A stretch of DNA of 64,000 bases. Source: an uncultured Prevotella sp. (GTDB taxonomy: Bacteria; Bacteroidota; Bacteroidia; Bacteroidales; Bacteroidaceae). Below the pieces are notes generated by a model. That model saw nothing but the letters and a program-made list of their open reading frames with translations. It did no database searches and was not told where the DNA came from. The stretch covers positions 54,015 through 118,014 of the forward strand of contig OMVI01000021.1 in the NCBI GenBank assembly GCA_900314455.1, given 5' to 3'. The position numbers and the translations under genes were made by a program. Positions 19,562-27,270 of the stretch are shown here, one piece after another (position 1 is the stretch's first letter; each line of letters opens with the position of its first letter).

Positions 19562-20665
19562 CTAAACATTAAACCTGAAGTGCATAATATCGCCGTCCTG
19601 AACGACGTAATCCTTGCCTTCTATGTGCAGAAGACCGGCATCGCGGACTGCGGCTTCGGACTTGTATTTGATGTAGTCCTCGTACTTTATGACCTCGGCA
19701 CGTATGAAACCCTTCTCGAAGTCGGTATGGATGACACCGGCACACTGCGGTGCTTTCCAGCCTTTATGGAATGTCCACGCCTTCACTTCCATCTCTCCGG
19801 CGGTGATGAAGGTCTGCAAGTTCAGCAGATGGTAGGCTTTCTCGATGAGGCGATTGACACCGCTCTCCTCAAGACCGAGCTCATCCAGGAACATCTTTTT
19901 GTCTTCGTAAGTGTCCAAGGAAGCAATATCTTCCTCAGTCTTGGCTGCGATTACCATTGCTTCGGCGCCTTCTTTGGCAGCTATTTCCTCGATTTTCTTT
20001 GAGTAGGCGTTGCCCGACTTAGCGCTGTCCTCGTCGACATTGCAGACGTAAAGGACTGGCTTGGTAGTCAGAAGGAAGAGGTCGTGGGCGGCTTTCTGTT
20101 CCTCTTTGGTGTCGAAAGTTACCTCACGGGCATTGCGTCCCTGCTCAAGCACTTCCTTGTAGGCCTCCAGAACTGTGACGGCAGTTTTGGCATCCTTGTT
20201 GCCGGAGGCTGCTATCTTCTTCTGTTTGTCAAGCTGTGAGTCGATGGTCTCCAAGTCCTTGAGTTGCAACTCTGTGTCGATGACGCTCTTGTCTTCAACC
20301 GGGTCGACGGGAGCGCCGCCCTCGCGGACTACATTATCATCGTCGAAGCAACGGATGACGTGGATTATTGCGTCACATTCACGTATGTTTCCAAGGAATT
20401 TATTGCCTAATCCCTCACCTTTTGAGGCACCTTTCACGAGTCCGGCAATGTCCACAATCTCGCAGGTTGCTGGTACTATGCGACCCGGATGTACAATCTC
20501 AGCGAGTTTGTTGAGCCTCTCGTCTGGTACGGTTATCACACCAAGGTTCGGCTCAATGGTGCAGAAAGGGAAGTTGGCTGCCTGTGCTTTTGCGCTCGAC
20601 AGGCAATTGAAAAGGGTAGACTTGCCCACATTCGGCAGGCCTACTATACCACATTTTAATGCCAT
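19562..20665 (-). CDS. ychF: Ribosome-binding ATPase YchF
   Basis: Obg-like P-loop protein of the TRAFAC class that binds ribosomes and prefers ATP over GTP. The 367 residues are standard for the family. The P-loop GLPNVGKS is at residues 9-16, switch and G3 region DIAGLVKGASKGEGLGNKF near 70, and the C-terminal TGS domain includes AWTFHKGWKAPQCAGVIHTD and the ending VQDGDIMHFRFNV. A promoter lies 29-60 bases upstream. Very secure. Confidence 0.97.
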   Translation of the reverse strand: MALKCGIVGLPNVGKSTLFNCLSSAKAQAANFPFCTIEPNLGVITVPDERLNKLAEIVHPGRIVPATCEIVDIAGLVKGASKGEGLGNKFLGNIRECDAIIHVIRCFDDDNVVREGGAPVDPVEDKSVIDTELQLKDLETIDSQLDKQKKIAASGNKDAKTAVTVLEAYKEVLEQGRNAREVTFDTKEEQKAAHDLFLLTTKPVLYVCNVDEDSAKSGNAYSKKIEEIAAKEGAEAMVIAAKTEEDIASLDTYEDKKMFLDELGLEESGVNRLIEKAYHLLNLQTFITAGEMEVKAWTFHKGWKAPQCAGVIHTDFEKGFIRAEVIKYEDYIKYKSEAAVRDAGLLHIEGKDYVVQDGDIMHFRFNV

Positions 20666-20693
20666 ATTTCAGTTATAAACGTTTATTTGGCTG

Positions 20694-20725
20694 CAAAAGT
20701 ACTTATTTTCTCTGAATTAAGCAAA
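20694..20725 (-). promoter_or_regulatory. ychF promoter
   Basis: On the minus strand, TTTG (plus 20722-20725), a 20-base spacer, and TACTTTTG (plus 20694-20701) match the Bacteroidota consensus, 29 bases before the ychF ATG. Confidence 0.75.
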
Positions 20726-20759
20726 TGTTGTGGGTGGTGATAAACTTTGCAGGAGGTGA

Positions 20760-20826
20760 TAGACGATAATGGGCGATGATAGGTGCTTATAGTTATTATC
20801 ACCTATCATCGCTTATCATTATTTAT
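20760..20826. repeat. Hairpin of GATGATA/TATCATC words after polA
   Basis: GCGATGATAGGTG (20773-20785) pairs perfectly with CACCTATCATCGC (20800-20812), and related words extend the fold on both sides. It lies between the polA stop and the ychF promoter. There is no T-run on the minus strand, so it is not a clear terminator. A similar hairpin with the shared word GTGCTTATA is at 45961-46028. Confidence 0.6.
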
Positions 20827-20839
20827 CTTCGCCTAAACT

Positions 20840-23605
20840 TTAGTGTGCCTCCAGCCAGTTCTTGCCCCAGCCGGCATCGGCGGTGAGGGGAACGGAGAGC
20901 TTGTAAGCACCCTGCATTTCCTCGAGGACAATTTGTTGGACACGTTCCTTCTCCTCAGGGAAGACGGAGAAGTTGAGCTCGTCGTGGACCTGGAGAATCA
21001 TCTTTGAACGGATGCCTTCAGTCTTGAACCGGCGCCAGATGCGTATCATTGCAACCTTGATGATGTCAGCCTCAGAGCCCTGGATAGGTGCGTTGATGGC
21101 GTTGCGCTCAGCAAATCCGCGCACGGTGGCATTGTGTGAGTTGATGTCTGGCAGATAACGGCGACGCCCGAATAGTGTTTCAGCATAGCCTTTCTGCCGC
21201 GCTTCCTCCTTCGCCTTTTCCATATAAGCGTGCACTTTAGGAAATGTCTTGAAGTAATCGTCAATCAACTGGCGTGCCTCAGAGTTCGGAATCTCCATCC
21301 TTTGGGCAAGTCCGTAAGTTGTAATACCATATATGATACCGAAGTTTGCCTGCTTTGCCTTCTTACGTTGTGCATCGCTGACTTCGTTCATAGGCTCATG
21401 CCAAATCTTGGCGGCAGTCGCACGGTGAATGTCGAAGCCCTCACGGAATGCCTCCATCATATTCTCATCACCTGAGAGATGAGCCATGATGCGCAATTCT
21501 ATCTGCGAATAGTCTGCTGAAAAAAACAAACAACCTGGCTCCGGTATAAAACACTTGCGTATTTCCTTACCGTCATCATCTCGGACAGGAATATTCTGGA
21601 GGTTCGGGTCACTGCTGCTGAGTCGTCCCGTGGCTGTTATCGTCTGGTTGAATGACGTGTGTATGTGTCCCGTCCGTGGGTTGATAAGCTTCGGAAGAGC
21701 GTCAACGTATGTTCCGAGTAGCTTCTTCAATCCTCTGTAATCTAATATATTAGCAACTATAGGAGCCTTACCGCGCAACTGTTGGAGAACTTCTTCCGAT
21801 GTGACATACTGCCCTGTGCGTGTCTTCTTCGGCTTGTCGACAAGCTGCATCTTACCGAACAATATTTCACCAACTTGCTTCGGACTCGATATGTTGAACT
21901 TTTCGCCAGCCTCTTCGTATATCTCCTTCTCCAACGTCTCCATTCTTTTTGTGAATAATTCTGACGTTTCTTTCAGCGAATCTGTGTCCAGACAGACACC
22001 TGTTGTTTCCATATCCGCGAGCACCGGTACAAGTGGCATCTCCATATCCCAGAACAATTTCTCGGCGTTTACTTCCTTAAGGCGAGACTCGAGGACATTT
22101 TTTAACTTCAAAGTGACGTCCGCATCCTCCGCAGCATACTCATAAACATCCTTCGGGTCCAAGTCTCTCATCGACTTCTGCTTCTTTCCCTTCGGTCCAA
22201 TCAGCTCCTCTATGTGAATCGTTTTATAGTGGAGAAGAGTCTCAGCCATATAGTCCATGTTGTGATGGAGCTCCGGATTGATGAGATAATGTGCTATCAT
22301 AGTGTCGAACATAGGCATTTGCACATTTATGTTGTAGTTGTGCAAGACCTCCATATCATACTTGATATTCTGTCCAACTTTCAAGATTTTGTCGCTTTCG
22401 TATATCGGTTTGAAGATATTTACTAATTTTAAGGCTTCTTCACGATTAACTGGAATGGCGACATAGAATGCCTCGTTTTCCTTCACTGAAAAGCTCAAAC
22501 CAACCAATTCTGCGTCGATTGGGTGCGTAGAAGTCGTTTCCGTGTCTAGACTGACGATTTCTTTTGTCAATAAATAATCACAAACTTTCTTCGCTTCCTC
22601 CTCTGTTTCAATGAGTTCGTACTTGTGCGGAGTCGTTTTAAGGCTCTCAAAATTCTCGTTTTTTTCAACTTCCGACCCATCGTCGGGCAAATTCGCGAAT
22701 AAATCAAGCTGTAAATTAGCAGATTTTTTCTTTTCTGAAGGTTTATTAAGGAATTTGTTTTTGAGCGTCTTAAATTCCAAATCAGTGAATATTTTGTCGA
22801 GTTTCTCAACGTCGGGGTCGACCAATTTCAAATCGTCGAGTTTCAAGTCCGCCATCGGAACATCAGTTTTGATTGTCGCGAGGAAGTAACTCATCTTAAT
22901 ATCGTCGACCGCTCCTTCCACCTTCTCTTTCATCTTCCCTTTCAATTTGTCGGTGTTAGCAAGAAGATTGTTGACACTTCCGAATTGGTTGATGAGTTTC
23001 ACTGCAGTTTTCTCACCGACACCCGGACACCCAGGGAAGTTGTCGGCACTGTCACCCATCAGCGCCAGCAAGTCGATAACCTGGAGTGGGGTAGTGATGC
23101 CATACTTTTCCTCGACCTCCTTTTCGCCGATTACGTCATAGCCACCACCGTGACGTGGACGGTACATGTATACGTTCGGCTTTATAAGTTGGCCATAGTC
23201 CTTGTCTGGAGTCAGCATATATGTCTCGATACCGTTGGCTCCGGCTTTGGTAGCTACAGTTCCTATGACATCGTCGGCTTCGTAGCCGTCGACTTGCAGG
23301 ATAGGGATGTGGTATCCGCTCAGTATGTCTTTTATAATAGGTACCGATGCTTTGATGTCTTCCGGAGTCTCTTCACGCTGCGCCTTGTATTCCGGATACG
23401 CCTCATGCCGGAACGTCTTTCCATGGTCGAATGCAACGCCGATATAGTCGGGATGTTCCTTTGTGATAACCTCGTGAAGTGTATTACAGAACCCCATGAT
23501 AGCCGAAGTGTTCAGCCCCTTGGAGTTTATTCGTGGATTACGGATGAAAGCATAATACGAACGATAAATTAATGCGTATGCATCAAGTAGGAATAATTTA
23601 GCCAT
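20840..23605 (-). CDS. polA: DNA polymerase I
   Basis: Repair and Okazaki-fragment polymerase of family A, 921 residues. The N-terminal 5'-3' exonuclease (MAKLFLLDAYALIYRSYYAF; YEADDVIGTVATKA) occupies about residues 1-290. The 3'-5' proofreading domain keeps its catalytic acids (VSLDTETTSTHP near 350 and YAAEDADVTLKL near 490), so proofreading should be active. The polymerase domain shows motif A (FFSADYSQIELRIMAHLSGD), motif B (KKAKQANFGIIYGI) and motif C (LQVHDELNF). A lysine-rich linker at about 290-310 joins the first two parts. Divergent from the prenyl synthase gene. Confidence 0.98.
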   Translation of the reverse strand: MAKLFLLDAYALIYRSYYAFIRNPRINSKGLNTSAIMGFCNTLHEVITKEHPDYIGVAFDHGKTFRHEAYPEYKAQREETPEDIKASVPIIKDILSGYHIPILQVDGYEADDVIGTVATKAGANGIETYMLTPDKDYGQLIKPNVYMYRPRHGGGYDVIGEKEVEEKYGITTPLQVIDLLALMGDSADNFPGCPGVGEKTAVKLINQFGSVNNLLANTDKLKGKMKEKVEGAVDDIKMSYFLATIKTDVPMADLKLDDLKLVDPDVEKLDKIFTDLEFKTLKNKFLNKPSEKKKSANLQLDLFANLPDDGSEVEKNENFESLKTTPHKYELIETEEEAKKVCDYLLTKEIVSLDTETTSTHPIDAELVGLSFSVKENEAFYVAIPVNREEALKLVNIFKPIYESDKILKVGQNIKYDMEVLHNYNINVQMPMFDTMIAHYLINPELHHNMDYMAETLLHYKTIHIEELIGPKGKKQKSMRDLDPKDVYEYAAEDADVTLKLKNVLESRLKEVNAEKLFWDMEMPLVPVLADMETTGVCLDTDSLKETSELFTKRMETLEKEIYEEAGEKFNISSPKQVGEILFGKMQLVDKPKKTRTGQYVTSEEVLQQLRGKAPIVANILDYRGLKKLLGTYVDALPKLINPRTGHIHTSFNQTITATGRLSSSDPNLQNIPVRDDDGKEIRKCFIPEPGCLFFSADYSQIELRIMAHLSGDENMMEAFREGFDIHRATAAKIWHEPMNEVSDAQRKKAKQANFGIIYGITTYGLAQRMEIPNSEARQLIDDYFKTFPKVHAYMEKAKEEARQKGYAETLFGRRRYLPDINSHNATVRGFAERNAINAPIQGSEADIIKVAMIRIWRRFKTEGIRSKMILQVHDELNFSVFPEEKERVQQIVLEEMQGAYKLSVPLTADAGWGKNWLEAH

Positions 23606-23691
23606 ATATTTCTAATTTGCTTGTAAAATTACTAAATTCTTGCTGATTATCCGATGTTTTTCACTAATTTTGTAACTGATTTCAGTAAAAG

Positions 23692-24672
23692 ATGGATTAT
23701 CTCTCATTAATACGACAGCCAATATCAAGTGAATTATCCGATTTCATCGAGATATTCAATCATAGTCTTGACCACGAGAACGGATTATTGCAGCAGGCAC
23801 TAGACCATATTCGTCAGCGTGCTGGAAAGCGCATGCGCCCTATGCTAATCCTGCTTATGGCTCGCAACTATGGTAAGGTTACTGACGTTACACAGCATGC
23901 CGCTGTCGGTCTGGAGCTTCTTCACACTGCCTCGTTGGTTCACGACGATGTTGTCGATGAGAGTGCGGAGCGCCGTGGACAGGCGTCTGTCAACGCATTG
24001 TTTGACAACAAAGTGGCTGTACTTGTGGGTGATTACATCCTTTCAACAGCACTTTTACACGTTTCCTACACCCATTCTGAGATGATAGTCCGTTATCTTT
24101 CGAACCTCGGAAGAACACTTTCTGACGGTGAAATCCTACAGCTTTCGAGCATCGATAACGATGAAATCTCGGAGGAAACTTACTATAACATCATAAAGAG
24201 CAAGACTGCTGCACTCTTTGAGGCATGTGCCGCAATGGGTGCAATGTCTGCCGGAGCTTCTGATGATGATGTTGACAAAGCACGCTTATTCGGTCAGAAG
24301 ATTGGCATTATCTTCCAAATTCGCGACGATATATTCGATTATTACAACGACGAGAAGCAGATAGGAAAGCCAACCGGGAATGATATGGCGGAAGGAAAGC
24401 TGACTCTCCCCGTCATCTATGCTTTGAATTCGGCTAATAATTCGGATATGCTTGCGCTCGCTCATAAGGTTAAGAAGCATACTATAACATCCGATGAAAT
24501 CGCTGTTTTAGTTGATTTCACTATTAAAAACGGTGGTATTGAGTATGCTGACAAGCGTATGTGGAATTTCCATGCAGAGGCTCAGCGCTTCCTTGATAAT
24601 GAAGTTAAGGATAATGAAATCAAGAAAGCGTTGCAGGCTTACCTGGACTTTGTGATTGAGAGGAATAAATAA
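23692..24672 (+). CDS. Polyprenyl diphosphate synthase (all-trans, quinone side chain type)
   Basis: Trans-isoprenyl diphosphate synthase that builds the long side chain of menaquinone from IPP and an allylic primer. The 326 residues carry the first aspartate-rich motif in SLVHDDVVDESAERRGQ (near residue 83) and the second in FQIRDDIFDYYND (near 210), plus KTAALFEACAAMG. Large residues before the first motif and the length suggest a long-chain product such as octaprenyl, but chain length is not certain. A -7 box TAATTTTG at 23665-23672 precedes the ATG. The fumarate reductase in this window uses the quinone such an enzyme helps to make. Confidence 0.9.
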   Translation: MDYLSLIRQPISSELSDFIEIFNHSLDHENGLLQQALDHIRQRAGKRMRPMLILLMARNYGKVTDVTQHAAVGLELLHTASLVHDDVVDESAERRGQASVNALFDNKVAVLVGDYILSTALLHVSYTHSEMIVRYLSNLGRTLSDGEILQLSSIDNDEISEETYYNIIKSKTAALFEACAAMGAMSAGASDDDVDKARLFGQKIGIIFQIRDDIFDYYNDEKQIGKPTGNDMAEGKLTLPVIYALNSANNSDMLALAHKVKKHTITSDEIAVLVDFTIKNGGIEYADKRMWNFHAEAQRFLDNEVKDNEIKKALQAYLDFVIERNK

Positions 24673-24694
24673 AATAACCAACTCCCAAGTTTTA

Positions 24695-24801
24695 GACCTC
24701 CCCAAGCCCCTCCCAAGGAGGGGTTGTTTAATTACCTTAAAGTTTGGCGCAAGGAGGCATTATGTAATTAACATTCTCCCCTTGGGGGAGGCTTGGAGAG
24801 G
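24695..24801. repeat. GC-rich hairpin repeat, inverted pair
   Basis: A textbook copy of the element: forward arm 24696-24735 (GACCTCCCCAAGCCCCTCCC then AAGGAGGGGTTGTTTAATTACC), a 25-base spacer, reverse arm 24761-24801 (GTAATTAACATTCTCCCC then TTGGGGGAGGCTTGGAGAGG). It lies between the convergent prenyl synthase and deoC genes. Confidence 0.9.
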
Positions 24802-24845
24802 TTTTGTTTGGGGTGTGGGTCTATCCTTGGGGTGGGTAGTGTCCT

Positions 24846-25808
24846 CTAGAACCACTTCGTCTCTTCTCCCAGTATCTCGCTGAGCAGCAGATTGGTGAGG
24901 CGACTTGTACCGAGGCGGAACCAATAGTTAGTGAGCCACTTCTCACCAAGAACTTCCTTGACGATTGTGTATAGGATGACAGCATCCATGACAGTATTGA
25001 TGCCACCTGCCGGCTTAATGCCAATCTGAATACCGGTCTCGTCATAATACTCCTTAATAGCCTGGCACATCACGTATACGCCTTCTGGTGTGGCTCCTGC
25101 CTTCTCCTTTCCCGTGCTCGTCTTGATGTAATCAGCACCGGCATACATCGATAAAATCGACGCTTTTTTGACGTTTGACAGTCCACCGAGGTCACAAGTC
25201 TCAAGTATAACCTTCATTGGGACATCGCCGCAGACCTCTTTCAGTTCGTTGATATCATCAGCCACGCCTTCGTAGTCCTCACTCAGGAACTTTCCAACGG
25301 GCATTACTATGTCGATGTTGGTAGCTCCGTCAGCGATAGCTAGCTGTGTTTCAGCAACTTTAATCTCCATGCGGCTTTGTGATGAAGGGAAGTTTCCGGT
25401 TACGTTAGTTATCTCTACGCCATCGACTTCGAGGCTTTGCGCAACGAGTTCTGTGAACCTTGGATAAACGCAAATTGCTGCTACGTGTGGCAGGTCAGAG
25501 TAAGTTGAATCGAACTTATTTACCTTTTCCGTTAATGCCAATATTCCTTCCTCAGTATCAGTGGTATGCAATGATGTAAGCTCAACGCTACCAAGGAGGA
25601 ACTTCTTGACGTCAACAGTGTCATTCTCAGGCACTTTCTCTGCAATGATTTTCTTCACGGCATCACGCACTTCGTCCTCGTTGACATTCAGATTATACTT
25701 CTCGAAAGCCTGCTCATACTTGCTTTTGCCGTACTCTTCTACGTTTTTCTTTGCCTGCTCAGCATCTTTTTTGATGTCGGCAGCAACAGTTTTCTTAATT
25801 ATTCCCAT
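24846..25808 (-). CDS. deoC: Deoxyribose-phosphate aldolase
   Basis: Class I aldolase that cleaves 2-deoxyribose-5-phosphate to glyceraldehyde-3-phosphate and acetaldehyde in deoxynucleoside salvage. Of its 320 residues, the first 90 or so form a charged helical extension before the TIM barrel. The Schiff-base lysine is in DYIKTSTGKEKAGATPEG (near residue 233) and the second active-site lysine is in IGIKPAGGI (near 260). IDIVMPVGKFLSEDYE marks the barrel start. It is the last gene of the minus-strand block that includes dtd and the MazG-like gene. Confidence 0.95.
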   Translation of the reverse strand: MGIIKKTVAADIKKDAEQAKKNVEEYGKSKYEQAFEKYNLNVNEDEVRDAVKKIIAEKVPENDTVDVKKFLLGSVELTSLHTTDTEEGILALTEKVNKFDSTYSDLPHVAAICVYPRFTELVAQSLEVDGVEITNVTGNFPSSQSRMEIKVAETQLAIADGATNIDIVMPVGKFLSEDYEGVADDINELKEVCGDVPMKVILETCDLGGLSNVKKASILSMYAGADYIKTSTGKEKAGATPEGVYVMCQAIKEYYDETGIQIGIKPAGGINTVMDAVILYTIVKEVLGEKWLTNYWFRLGTSRLTNLLLSEILGEETKWF

Positions 25809-25825
25809 ACATTAAATAGATTGAA

Positions 25826-25976
25826 ACCCCACCAAGTTTCCCCCATTGGGAGGGTGTTTGATTACCTTTTAGCCTGATGTGGTATGTGTTTTATTATTCT
25901 TTGTTTATTTTACTTCTTTTATTCTGTCCTTAGGTGTTTAAACATCCTCCCTTTTGGGGAGGCTTGATGAGGAACT
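25826..25976. repeat. GC-rich hairpin repeat overlapping the MazG-like 3' end
   Basis: Left arm at 25826-25865 (ACCAAGTTTCCCCCATTGGG then AGGGTGTTTGATTACC) and right arm at 25934-25976 (TTTAAACATCCTCCCTTTTG then GGGAGGCTTGATGAGG). The right arm lies inside the MazG-like reading frame and supplies its last codons and its stop. Confidence 0.88.
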
Positions 25977-26309
25977 AACTTGGTGTTTGTACAGTTTCTT
26001 ATTATTCTTATGCCTGTCCTTATCCCTCTTTGTCTTCTTTTCGAAGCTCTTCTTTAGCTCTTCCGTAAGGTCTGTTCCGGTTTGGTTTGCCAGGCAAATA
26101 AGCACCCAAAGAACGTCTGCCATCTCCTCTCCGAGGTTCGGTTTTTCACCCGGTTTGAAGCTCTGTTCACCGTACTGACGTGCTATAACGCGTGCCAGTT
26201 CGCCTACTTCCTCAGTCAGACACGCCATGTTCGTCAGCTCCGAGAAGTATCTGACGCCGTATGCCTTAATCCATTCATCTACAGCTTTTTGCGCTTCTGC
26301 TATTGTCAT
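25938..26309 (-). CDS. MazG-like nucleotide pyrophosphohydrolase
   Basis: Small all-alpha NTP pyrophosphohydrolase (123 residues from the ATG at 26309; a start at 26381 would run into dtd and is rejected). The metal-binding pattern E-E-x-x-E then E-x-x-D is present as LTEEVGELARVIARQYGEQ and GEEMADVLWVLICLANQTG. Members hydrolyse non-canonical or excess nucleoside triphosphates; the substrate here is not known. The C-terminus VSSSSSLPKREDV is encoded by the hairpin repeat, which also provides the TAA stop, so the original end has been replaced or extended. It sits 44 bases after dtd, in the same orientation. Confidence 0.85.
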   Translation of the reverse strand: MTIAEAQKAVDEWIKAYGVRYFSELTNMACLTEEVGELARVIARQYGEQSFKPGEKPNLGEEMADVLWVLICLANQTGTDLTEELKKSFEKKTKRDKDRHKNNKKLYKHQVSSSSSLPKREDV

Positions 26310-26353
26310 TGTATGTATTGTCTTACTGCTTTTATTGTTTGGTTTATTGTATT

Positions 26354-26806
26354 TTACTCTTTGTTTTTCGTATCCATACATATTGTCACCGGACCGTCAT
26401 TCAACAGCTCTACTTTCATGTCTGCGCCGAACTCTCCTGTGCCTACAGGCTTGCCCAGAGCGGTGGTTAAATGCTCCACAAACTCATTGTAGAGTGGGAT
26501 AGAGATTTCGTGTTTGGCAGCGTGTATCCAGCTCGGTCTGTTGCCCTTTTTGTAGCTTGCCATCAACGTAAACTGACTTACAACGATGATGTCGCCGCCA
26601 GTATCGAGAATACTACGGTTCATAACGCCATTCTCGTCGTCGAAAACACGCAAGTTGACGACCTTCTTTACCAGCCAGTCAATGTCCTCTGTGCTGTCGT
26701 CTTCACCAATTCCCAGGAGGATAAGAAAGCCTTTTCCAATTTTGCTTTTTATCTTCCCGTCGATTGTTACGGATGCATGTGCGACACGTTGTATTACTAT
26801 TCTCAT
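26354..26806 (-). CDS. dtd: D-aminoacyl-tRNA deacylase
   Basis: Hydrolyses D-aminoacyl-tRNA (and glycyl-tRNA-Ala) to keep D-amino acids out of proteins. The 150-residue protein starts at 26806 with MRIVIQRVAHASVTIDG; a longer frame beginning at 26863 would place the start upstream of the promoter. Family blocks are VSQFTLMASYKKGNRP near residue 75, KPVGTGEFGADM near 110, and NDGPVTI near 130, which carries the cross-subunit Gly-cisPro-like motif region. It probably leads a small operon with the MazG-like gene and deoC. Confidence 0.95.
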   Translation of the reverse strand: MRIVIQRVAHASVTIDGKIKSKIGKGFLILLGIGEDDSTEDIDWLVKKVVNLRVFDDENGVMNRSILDTGGDIIVVSQFTLMASYKKGNRPSWIHAAKHEISIPLYNEFVEHLTTALGKPVGTGEFGADMKVELLNDGPVTICMDTKNKE

Positions 26807-26831
26807 TATAATCTTCCCTTTTATAGCTTTT

Positions 26832-26862
26832 GCAAATTTACCTCTTGTTTTCGGATATTGCA
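26832..26862 (-). promoter_or_regulatory. dtd promoter
   Basis: Minus-strand TTG (plus 26860-26862), 20-base spacer, TAAATTTG (plus 26832-26839), 26 bases before the dtd ATG at 26806. This fixes the start choice. Confidence 0.7.
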
Positions 26863-26963
26863 AGTTTTTGATAGCCTTTTTTATGTGATGGGATTGTGAA
26901 AGTTAGACTTTGACGGTACCGCCGTTAACCTTTTGTCTTTCAATAGAATATCTTTTACATTGA

Positions 26964-27040
26964 TTTTTAATTTATTTTTGTCATAAAAATAAATTAAAAA
27001 TGGAGGAAAAATAAATTAAAAACTAAACAAAAATAAATTA
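26964..27040. repeat. AT-rich palindromic repeat, copy A
   Basis: TTTTTAATTTATTTTT (26964-26979) and AAAAATAAATTAAAAA (26985-27000) are perfect 16-base inverted arms around GTCAT, followed by TGGAGGAAAAATAAATTA and further AAATAAATTA words. Near-identical copies are at about 43074-43175 and, reversed, 57395-57508. It lies in a 464-base gap between uvrC and dtd, next to a GC-rich hairpin repeat. Confidence 0.85.
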
Positions 27041-27120
27041 TTTCCCGTTTCCAAACCTCAGCTTTCATGTTCTAAAAGCTAAGCGGAAGCATTCTAAGAC
27101 CTCTTCAATCAAGCTCGGAA

Positions 27121-27265
27121 ATCTCTCCAAGTCTCCCCCAAGGGGAGGATGTTTTGACACCTAACAGTAAGGTCCGAGTAGGCATTAGGTAATCAAAAGC
27201 CTCCCCTTGGGGGAGGTTTGGAGAGGTTTTAAGGAGTTTTGGAGAGGTTCTTAAGGAGTTTTGAA
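27121..27265. repeat. GC-rich hairpin repeat, inverted pair with trailing direct repeats
   Basis: Forward arm 27122-27155 (CTCTCCAAGTCTCCCCCAAG then GGGAGGATG), reverse arm 27187-27228 (GTAATCAAAAGCCTCCCC then TTGGGGGAGGTTTGGAGAGG). The reverse arm is followed by decaying repeats of TTTTAAGGAGTTTTGGAGAGG-like words up to the uvrC stop, suggesting slippage of the arm's end. Confidence 0.85.
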
Positions 27266-27270
27266 GAGGT

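Noticed and set aside
26310-26381. Upstream start (26381) for the MazG-like gene
   Set aside because: It would overlap the end of dtd and adds residues unlike the family; ATG 26309 gives the normal N-terminus.
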